64,000 nucleotides of DNA from Flammulina velutipes. Taxonomy: Eukaryota > Basidiomycota > Agaricomycetes > Agaricales > Physalacriaceae. The notes below the pieces were generated by a model. The model was not told the DNA's origin. It worked only from the letters and a program-made list of their open reading frames with translations, and ran no database searches. The position numbers were made by a program, and so were the translations under genes. The DNA is taken from the NCBI GenBank assembly GCA_011800155.1, contig CM022373.1:1922001-1986000 (forward strand), in the 5' to 3' direction. The number at the start of each line of letters is the position of its first letter. The stretch's first letter is position 1. Shown here piece by piece: positions 55,514-64,000 of the stretch.

Positions 55514-57873
55514 TTATAATGCAGCTTCGTCGGCGTTCAGGATGAGTGTCGAGAAGAACCTAATCATTTCCACGAACGCGTCGAGTTCGATATCTGATAT
55601 CCTCATTAATCTGGTGTGTAAAGACTGTAGCTGAGGTAACTCACTTTCATTGACGGTGTGCACACCGTTGGAAAGACGGTTCTCGGCACTGTAAGTGTTT
55701 TTGTGATTGTAGCGGAATATGTTGTTCGTGAGTTTCCAGTAATATCTGGTGTCTTGAGGCGAAGCGATGTCAATAAACTGGGAATGGAGTAAGCTTGAGG
55801 CACTGACCAGTGTTTCCGGTGGGCATCCCGGGACTGACGGCGATGTTGTCTCCGCCTTCAAGACCGCGGTGGGAGTTGTAGGCAGCTTTGATGGTACCCG
55901 AGAGCATCTGATAAGGAAGGGACTCCGGTCCAGTCAGTGGCGTCCGTGGCGCAGGAGCCAGGGCATTATCGAATGCATCGCTGAGCGCCACGCTCCCTTT
56001 GGCGGGTGCGCCAATGGGGGAGATGGTTTCGCCAAAGACGGTTAGTGTCAGGTTGAACTGCTCTGCTAGCTTCTTGACGTTCTCTGTGTCGTGGGCTATG
56101 GTGGCTTCGATAGAGCTACATAGCGGAAGTCGTTAGCGTAGCGTACGGAGGGTGTTGATGGGAATGCATGATATTACCTGAGGATGGATATCCGGTGGTT
56201 GATAACGGCGGATGCTTGCTCGGGTAGAGCGTTAGTTTTCACGCCACCGTTGATCAAGTCGATGGCTTGGGTTGTTGTGACGGTGCTCAAGTACACTGGT
56301 TGGGAGAAGGCATAGTCCTCGACTACGTTGAGGGCCTCATCCGAGTGCAGGGATGATTGGATAGCGTGGCGCAGTTTATCGGGAACGGTCTTTCCGTGAG
56401 CTGCGTAGCATTGTAAGGTCTTGTATAAGACTTGGTCCCGGGACTGAGAAAGAATCAGAGTGAGAAGTCCCAAGGTAAACTCATAATGTAATTACGTACC
56501 AGGTGAGGCACAGGTGGGTTGTTCTCGATTTCGACGAGTATGGCAGCAAGCATACCGATGCTCTATACATTTGCTGAGAATTGATTTGCGAGACAGATGC
56601 GATGATGTTGCTCACTGTATGTGCGGGTGGTACACTGGAATGGCCTCCAGGAGCGGCGACATCAACCTTTACATCAAGATAGCCTTTCTCCGCAACCCCA
56701 GGGGTGGCAAATATGCTCCCATAAGACTCTGCGAATCCTCCTACACAGTTTTTATCAGATACCATGTCGTCTCGATATAAAAAGCGATATGCATACCTCC
56801 TTCATCAACGACAAAAGCAAACGCGTCTTCACCGTATGTCTGGAGCATTTCCTCGCCCAGTTTCCTTGCGCCCTTCGTTCACCGTCAGCCTCATTTCCAT
56901 TTCCCAATTCCTCAGCAGACTTACTTGATTCCCGCTAGCTTCTTCGTCGAAGCCGAATGATAAGACTATAGTGCGAGTAGGTTTGAAGCCTTTCTGGATG
57001 AGATGTTCGATGGTGATCCTGTGTACCCGTAAGGAGGCTTCTTCGTGAAGAATAAGGAGGCATACATGATGCCAATGAGACCGCTCTTGTCATCAGAAGA
57101 ACCACGCCCCCAAATACGTTCTCCTGCAAGAGATGCATATATGAGTGCAGATCGATTCGAGAATCCGAGAGTATATACCGTCGAAGTAGCCTGAGAATGG
57201 AGGGTGCTGCCATTGGTCGACCGTGTTTGGATGCACGGGCACGACATCTAAGAGCTATATAAAAACTAGCACGGACCTAGATGAGATTGTAAGGTACCTT
57301 GGTGTGCCGCGAGCAAAGCAGGCTTCAAAGAGGTGTCCGATCCCGTCCACTCATACAACAAGCCGTACGTGTTCACTTTCTTCAGTGAAAGCGTAGAATG
57401 TCTAAACATAAGTCAGTTACACATGAATTTGGATCAGGATGTAATACTCACACCAGCGGGAAAGCCCCCAATAGGTACTCGTGAAACAGTCCAAATGTCT
57501 CCCATCTTGGGTCAACGCCCACGGGGTCCATGTCGTCGAAGGACTCGGACGGCACCTTGACGGCGCCAGCTAGCCAGTCGACAGCCTTACCGGCAAACGC
57601 GTCCGTACCGATCAAGTCCTGCAGGTCCTTCCAAAGCGCCGCGTTCTTCTGCGGATATATCACCTCCACCTGAGAGCAGAGATGTTCCGCTTCCAGGAGT
57701 TTGTCAAGAGGCTCGGAGGCTACGACATTCCAGACCAATGCACAGAAAATGAGCGCACAGAGAGCATAGCATTTGTTGCGGCGTGGGTCTCTCGGGTAAG
57801 TAGGTGGAGACTGTAGAGATTCGATGTCTGACTTCTCCTTCGGAAATTCGGTGTCTGCCTTTTCGCTTGACAT
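55514..57873 (-). CDS. CPS1: Carboxypeptidase S-like vacuolar M20 metallopeptidase
   Basis: Zinc carboxypeptidase that releases C-terminal residues, including Gly-X dipeptides, in the vacuole. The N-tail is cytosolic, then one membrane segment (CYALCALIFCALVWNVVA) and a lumenal enzyme: SEPLDKLLEAEHLCSQVEVI, LLAAHQDVVPVHP with the first His-x-Asp ligand pair, GRGSSDDKSG with the bridging Asp, DEEASGNQGA with the catalytic Glu pair, APGGHSSVPPAHT with the dimerisation-domain histidine, and the C-terminal EGGDNIAVSPGMPTGNT. Splicing about ten exons gives about 590 residues, as in yeast Cps1. The signal-anchor layout and the acidic cytosolic tail fit sorting to the vacuole through multivesicular bodies. 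Start at ATG 57873. Confidence 0.9.
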
Positions 57874-58284
57874 ACTGGTATCCTCCAGGTGGTGGTGGTG
57901 GGGAGAAGCAAGATATGGCTGAGAGCTTTGAAATGGGCTTCGTAGATAAGATGATTAGAATGCCACCGGCAAGCACCGCATGTTGAATTTTCCGCGGCAG
58001 AATACAGAGAATCAGAGATAGACGTCGAGCGAAGCACGCAATCATGAGGTTCCCCAATGGCAAAGATAGAAGGCGTTAGTGCATTCATAAGTGCACTTTG
58101 AGAACGACATGGTTGATGGTGGTAACAGCTCAAGTTAAGAGGCCACGCGATATGTGTCAAAGCGAAAATTGTGGAGCGGCCAACCCTCCACTTGGAAAGT
58201 CAGAGAAAGCAGGATACAGTAATTTATATAATACAGTTGTGTAGATGGTGTTTTAATTTCGTGAAGATCGTGATTTGGCCTCCG
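57874..58284. other. Promoter of carboxypeptidase S and 3' end of ABC transporter gene
   Basis: About 410 bases with no supported gene. Confidence 0.5.
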
Positions 58285-61062
58285 CTAGAGGAATGCTTGG
58301 GCTTGGAGCTTCCAGATTCGAGCATACTCGCCGTCTGAAGCCAACAAATTCGCATGCGTGCCTTCCTCTACCACGACCGAGTCGTTCATATACCTGAAAA
58401 CAATGAGCGACATAATATGACGATACGAGAGACTGTAATACAAGATCATGTCGGCGTGCCTCGTTAAATTTCCGAAACGATGTGAAGAGAATATCATAGT
58501 CTTGCTCCCGCGTAGACGGCGCAAACGTTCAAATAGATCTGCAAAGAGGATTAAATCGAGCAAGAGATGGAAAACGGGAGAACTCACCATGCTCCGCGGT
58601 AGGATCGAGACTGGCAGAGGGCTCGTCGAACAGCAGCAAGCCTACTGTTTTGTCAGAAGATAGTGTTCGCATAAACGTCCGTGAACTATATGAATCGTCA
58701 TGTTAGCCATACCAAAGGACAGGAAATATTACGTAGGACTCACAGCGCAATGCGTTGCATTTGTCCGCCAGACAGAGAAGAAGAGTCTGCAGACCTCAAA
58801 CCGCCACGCCCTCGCAATTTTGCATATTCTACAGGCCTGCCAAACAAAGTCTTCGTGCCCTCTGGCAGTGCAGAGTAGATATCTCTGACTGGTCGATCCA
58901 AGTACGTGTCGAAACCTTCCGGCATTTTGTTCACGACCACGTCAGCTCCGCCCAGTCGTGCAGCTTCCTCGATCCTACCCGTGTCTGTACTATTTTCTGG
59001 GTCCCCAAGACCGATATTGTCTCCGATCTGTAAATATTGAGTCAAGAAACCAACAGATAGCATGGCTCTTACAGAAAGGGGAAAATGAGTGTAATCCTGG
59101 AAAAGGACTGCAGTGGCTCTTCGTAGATCATCGAGGCTCAGACTCTTAATATCATGTCCATCGACATAAATAGTCCCTTCTGCCGGGTCGTAGAGGCGAG
59201 CAATGAGTTTCAGGATTGTACTCTTTCCCGAGCCGTTGTTCCCCACGATGACCTAGCAGCAACAAATCAGGGATTATACAAGGTCGATGCAATGATAAGC
59301 CTTACACATAATTGACCTTGCTTTATGCTGAACGAAACATTACGAAGTGCGTACTCAGATGCATCAGGATATCTGAAGGAAACATTGCTAAAGGCCTGTT
59401 AACACTTTGAGTGCCCAAAACAGAGAGACGGCCTACCGAAACTCGACCGCCACGCCAAGCTGAAGATCTGCCTGATTTTCGGGATAAGGGACGGAGCCAT
59501 CTTCGACTTGATTCTGGATGTTATCAATCTCGTACAGTCCTCTCAGCCTGGCAACGTTCTCTGCCATGTTAGCAGAGCTGAAGTAAACGTTCCAAATTTC
59601 ATGGGAGAATTGAGTTGTGGTCGTTGAAATCAGATTAAGGGAAGCCAGGGATGTAGGTATGCTTAAAGGGCGTTCCGCAACGCGTAGAGTGAAGATGATC
59701 TAGGTGAAATGTTGGTCATGTTGGAGGGCGACACGGTAGAACGTTACCTGTGGTAATTCTGATAATGGCGAGCTCAAGACTCTCGAGAGCCTTTGTCGAC
59801 GGGCTTGTCTAAGATATTGTTGGGCGCTCTGAATAGCCATGTCTCCGAGAAGAACAACCCGCGAACAATATTCTATAACACTCAATCAGCACATAAGAAC
59901 TCTACGGTGTCAAAAGGTGTACCATTGACAAGGTGTTTCCACATTCCTCCAGCTACGATCTCCTGACGATGAGACCCAGAGTTAATGAGCCTTTTCAACC
60001 CCTCCATTTTGATGTAATCGGCATTCTTTGTCGTTATCACCCAAGCTAAGACTCGGTTTTCAGTAGGGAGTGAAATTTCTCACATTTACTAACCTCCTCT
60101 CTCCGTCATGTAGTGGTCCGACGAAACGAGTGTGACCAAATGAGGGAGGCATGCAATTACTGCCAGTAGAGCCCCGTCAGGCTGATCGCGAAGGACGCTT
60201 ATTAAAACAGCAGATTGCGACAGAAGGGATAGCATCGTTCGAGATAAAAACATGATGTTCGTGACGACCTCTGCAACGACTGTCGAGCTCGAGCTCTGTG
60301 CGACAGCCTGGGCCAGTTGTTCTTGAACAAGGTTATCGTTGAAAGTGGGAACGTCCAGCCTTGACACGACACGAAACATGTACATGGAAAAGTGTTGCTT
60401 TACTCTGCTGTTGAAAGTGGTCTGTAGCGATGTTTGCGCGATGTCAATTAGTCGTGATGCAATCGTGCAGAAGACGCGGCCAGCCGCGATTGTGAAGAGT
60501 TGGTGCTTGTCTACTTTTCGTTCATCGACCGCTTGTTGCGCCTGCAAGGTGTTGAGTTTGAAATGAGTGAATGGATTGGGAAGGCTCACGATTGCGAGCA
60601 GCTGTCCAGAGTACCTGTTCAAGTGGTTCATTAGACAGTCTTGATATCAAAATCGACATACCATAGGGATAGGGCAGGCAAGAGGGCGATACCCAGGCTG
60701 AGTACTGCACGTAATACAAGCAGTACCAAGCACGAAGGCATGCTTGCGATGTCTTTGAGCATCCTCAAGATGTACGGTAGAGCTTTGATCATGTCGTAGT
60801 AAGGCTCAAGACGCGCAGCGATTGGTATTCTCGTAAGGACACTGGGTTTGTCTTCGTAGACGTCCCAGACGCCGTATTTCGTGTGCGTGACATTGTTCGT
60901 GTCGTCAGGGTTGAATGGGTCAGCATTCGCTCGTCCTCTGGCGCGTCCACGTCGGCGGTACATGCTGGTGAGAGTCGAAGAAAGAACTTTTAATTTAGAC
61001 GCCTCGCGGTAATTGGCCAACCTGACACGTGCCGGTATTTTCAATGACAGTCGACCCGGCAT
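58285..61062 (-). CDS. Half-size ABC exporter (ABCB-like, one membrane domain plus one ATPase domain)
   Basis: ATP-driven membrane transporter; substrate unknown. N-terminal MPGRLSLKIPARVRLANYRE, a basic region, then membrane segments (CLVLLVLRAVLSLGIALLPA, TMLSLLSQSAVLISVL, LLAVIACLPHLVTLV), a coupling region (QHFSMYMFRVVSRLDVPTFN), and the ATPase domain. Walker A is GNNGSGKST, the Q-loop block is AVLFQDYTHFPLSV, the signature is SSSLSGGQMQRIAL, Walker B is GLLLFDEPSASLD, and the switch histidine is in MIFSSHRFG. The C-terminus ends GEYARIWKLQAQAFL. All catalytic motifs are present, and about 12 exons splice in order. The D-loop serine is followed by LD, as expected of an active ATPase. Confidence 0.85.
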
Positions 61063-61489
61063 CTTCCACGAAAGATGATCGATACCCCTTCTCTTGTTTT
61101 TGTCGGTAGCTTATTTCCACATATCATATACTCGTCGACGCGGAGGCGTGCATAATGCTGATGAAAGTGAGCTTCTTTCATCCAAGTCAAACGAAATCAC
61201 GGCCTGCTCTCAAAGTATCCACTGTAGATAATTTTCATCTCACCCTCACCATCAGCTCTGCTTGGTCAACCTTCCTCGACGGTATCTTGGATTTCGAACG
61301 GTACAGAGGTGTGTAACTCTTCACAGATGGCTTATTGCACTATTGCCATCTCGTGAGCGAACATTTGACTTGAAACTTAAATGGACAAATCGCCTGGAGG
61401 AGACAGCTGAAATCTAAATCTGTGCTGGCGATATGTCTCTCGAAAGGCGACTCAATTCCCATATCTCCTCGAATGCTCGTGCCGTGGCC
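61063..61489. other. Promoter region between ABC transporter and copy C
   Basis: About 425 bases. From about 61400 it begins to resemble the upstream regions of A and B (for example AAATCGCCT); nothing else is recognised. Confidence 0.5.
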
Positions 61490-61540
61490 TTGCGCCACGC
61501 TTATGTTTGGCATTGTTATTGGTCTCTGGGTATATAAGAG
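61490..61540 (+). promoter_or_regulatory. TATA box and upstream conserved block of copy C
   Basis: TTGCGCCACGCTTATGTTTG (61490-61509) and GGGTATATAAGAG (61528-61540), 79-128 bases before ATG 61619. The same two blocks precede A and B. Confidence 0.75.
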
Positions 61541-61618
61541 TAAGTACGATTCTCGATCACTTCAAGGCTCTCTTTCCCTCGTACCACCCATTCGATATCG
61601 TGAATTCCTTCGGCTACC

Positions 61619-63998
61619 ATGTTTGCCATCCACTTCGCCGCCTTCCTCGTCGTTTACGTCGCGTTGTTATTTATCCTGCCAACCCCATTTGTTCTCCAAC
61701 CTGCTGTTACCGCCGAGACCGCGCTGCGTCTTCGCCCCGCCGTTATCTTCGAGCCTACGTCATGCATTCGTTCCATGGCGATGCCGACGGTCATCTCCCT
61801 CACCTCCAACTCCATCTCGCCCTTCCCATTTATTCTCGCTACCTTCATCGTGGCTCTCGTCACTATCCTCTTGATCCTCCAGCGTCGTGACCAACTCGCC
61901 AAAGCCGCCGACCTCGAATCCGCTCCCCGCTTCATCCCGCCTTTCTCTCCTTCCTCCTCCTCCTCCTCTTCCCACACCTCTTTCTCCAGCCTCTTCTCCC
62001 GCTCCGTTCTAGCATCGCCCTTTGTGATTCAGTGCGCCACCGTATTTTGCGATGTCAAGACCGCCGTCGCGTCCGATCCTACTCTCGTGGCTCTCGTGTG
62101 GCTCTTACGCACCCTCAAGATGATCGCCTTTGCCTCTCTCGCCCTTGGTGCCAGCCAGATTCCTACGGTCTGTGCTTGTCTCTGGGATATTCTCTCCGAT
62201 TTCGACATGGTGGTCGTGTTCAGCATCGCCCGTACCGTCCGACTTTTAGGGCGCGTCGTGTACGATTTGGACGGGGTCGTCGTGGATTGTATCGTTACTG
62301 TCGCCAGTTGGTTTCCTAGGGGTCACTGGACAGTCTGTGACTATATCGTTCCGATGGCCAACGACATTGGTGCCAGTCTGTTGGCAAGGTGCGAATGGGT
62401 AGACCGTGTTCTTGTGAGTATCGAGGTGTGGTATGCTAATCTTTCAGTGCACCCGATTTTCCCGGCATTTTGGTCCCTTCTCAGCAACGTGGAAGTGGTT
62501 GTGTTCTCTCATCTCTGTCTTGCGGCCTGTTGGTTGAGTGCGGGTGGCATCAGTCTCTGGCGTTGCTGGTATGCTATGGAGAACAAGACGGATATCATTA
62601 TGTCTCGGTTATCGGTTCAGGTGCGTCTCGCTCAGTCTCATCTCAAGTGTTCGATCCATGTCTACGTGGCTTGTGTTGGTTCCCTCGTTTTGTGTACTCA
62701 GCAGACTAGCGAAAGAGAGGCTGCGCTCTCTCGGCTTACCCTTTCTCCCTCTCTTCAGAGTATTCTAGATCTTCTCCCGACAATAAATTCTCAAGAATCA
62801 CTCTCGACTGAGGATGAAGATATCTCTGACGACGAATCCTCGTGTTCATCGCCTTCACCGTCGTATCAATCCCTTCTTTTGTCTCCAGGTTCCCAGGAAT
62901 TATCTTTAAGCAGAGACGACGAATCCTTCCTTTCATCACCTTCCTCATCCCTCCCTTTCCTCCAGTCATCCTCCGTTGCCAATTCTCAGGATTCCGTTGA
63001 ACACGAAGACGCTTCTGCACTTCCATCGGCAGCGGACCAGTCCCTCCTGTCGAGCACAGACTCCGAGCTATTGGAGAATTCCAGCGACGATAGCTATCTC
63101 CCTTCATCACCTTCGCCCACGTTCAACTTTTCTCCCTCGTCGTCATCTTCGCCATGGAGCCAATCCCATCTTTCCAGCGACGACAAATCCTTTGCTTCAT
63201 CACCTCCTTCCTCCCCTCAATTGCCTTCTTCCTGCCTTTTTTCGGCCGCAGAGACAATTGACGACGACGATTTCTTTGCTTCACTGCCACCGTTATCAGA
63301 CGAGTTCTTCAGGTGTGCACTCTCCCACTTTGTCTTCTCCATTGTACCAATCCCTTGTTTCCAGCGACAACGACGATTCTGACGATGACCGCGACTTTAT
63401 TGCATCAATCCTTTCGCCGTCGAATGAGTCCCTTCTTTCGACTTCGGAGTCTCTTCGATCACTTTCGAGCGAGGCGGACGACGATGATTCTTTCGACGCA
63501 CTTCCCTCTCATGGCGCCTTCCCTCTTTCGCCTTCTAAAGCGCCATCTCCGCCACAAAGATCGACTCAACCGGACGACGAACTCTCGAGCCAAGAAGACG
63601 AGGATGTTGAACTCGCTAAACATTTACCCATGCGCATGGATAATTGGTTAGCGAGCTCAACATTACCTTTACTTCTCGACTCGGAGTGCGAACTATCTAC
63701 GGAGACTGTCGAAGAGGAAGTTAAAGAGCCGAATATGGACGAGGACGACATCTTTCTCTCTATGATGAGAGTTGTATTCGACATGCGAATCATTCCCTCC
63801 GCCGAGGATCTCCTTGACCCGGATTACCGCCCACTCCCAACACCATCTTTGTCTTCGATTACAGCTTCAGTTAAGCGAGGGATGAGGCGCAATAGGAATA
63901 CTCTTGATACCAGCGTCGTCTCTCCATCTGGACGACTCGTCAGACGGGCACGCAAACCCACTACGGGGTCGCCCCGCAATCCACTGTGGCGCTGTTGA
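61619..63998 (+). CDS. Unknown multispan membrane protein with acidic serine-rich tail, copy C
   Basis: Two exons (61619..63312 and 63365..63998) around a 52-base intron (GTGTGC..TTCCAG) join in phase to about 775 residues. The N-terminal 400 residues are nearly the same as copy A: MFAIHFAAFLVVYVALLFIL, then VWLLRTLKMIAFASLALGAS, LSDFDMVVVFSIARTVRLLG, LSVHPIFPAFWSLLSNVEVV. The tail is longer than in A, with extra Ser/Asp repeats (SSEDEDISDDESS-like). Exon 2 holds LAKHLPMRMDNWLAS and ends in the basic SGRLVRRARKPT. A serine run coded by TCC repeats lies near 61949. It is on the opposite strand to A and B and about 49 kb away, and the stop is two bases from the window edge. Confidence 0.8.
63602..63665. 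repeat. Imperfect palindrome inside exon 2 of copy C
   Basis: Arms of about 31 bases (GATGTTGAACTCGCTAAAC and TTAGCGAGCTCAACATTA) around CATGC|GCATG. The antisense strand reads VELANQLSMRMGKCLAS, near the sense VELAKHLPMRMDNWLAS. Confidence 0.85.
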
Positions 63999-64000
63999 TG

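Overview
This window looks like nuclear DNA from a mushroom-forming basidiomycete (Agaricomycetes). Genes are dense and cut by many introns of about 45-70 bases with GT..AG borders. Housekeeping genes have typical fungal orthologues: COX23, a YVC1-type channel, PRPP synthetase, a LIM-RhoGAP, V-ATPase subunit G, symplekin, gamma-adaptin and vacuolar carboxypeptidase S. The accessory genes are of kinds usually expanded in Agaricomycetes: F-box-like proteins with an N-terminal coiled coil, DUF6699-like and DUF6535-like proteins, a multispan receptor-like membrane protein and a P450 relic. I see no tRNA, rRNA, CRISPR array or intact transposon.

Layout. 1-6.2 kb: YVC1-like channel and COX23 on the minus strand, then a five-CCCH-finger RBR ubiquitin ligase and a small membrane protein on the plus strand. 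6.5-10.3 kb: SLC35F-like transporter and an amidase (minus). 9.2-18.5 kb: a tandem duplication. The unit runs from inside the amidase, through an unknown membrane-protein gene, into the 3' part of a coiled-coil gene. It left two unknown genes (copies A and B), a broken amidase and a broken coiled-coil gene. 17.9-20.9 kb: the intact coiled-coil/proline-rich gene. 21.3-25 kb: F-box-like gene and PRPP synthetase. 25-31 kb: LIM-RhoGAP and V-ATPase G (minus). 31.1-35.4 kb: symplekin. 35.6-38.4 kb: two more F-box-like paralogues, one with a large internal deletion. 38.6-44.5 kb: accessory genes and a P450 relic. 44.5-47.6 kb: DUF6535-like protein. 48.7-51.9 kb: gamma-adaptin. 52.2-55.5 kb: a second CCCH-RRM-RBR gene that lacks RING2. 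55.5-61.1 kb: carboxypeptidase S and an ABC transporter. 61.5-64 kb: copy C of the unknown membrane family, in the opposite orientation.

The best candidate for something undescribed is the three-copy membrane family (A, B, C). It has about five hydrophobic segments, a long Ser/Asp/Glu-rich tail, a shared TATA promoter block, and a coding exon built on an imperfect palindrome of about 60 bp. Because of the palindrome, both DNA strands encode nearly the same peptide, LAKxLxMRMDNWLAS. Exon joins were read by eye from splice signals and phase; joins I could not settle are flagged. Family names come from recognition, not from any search.
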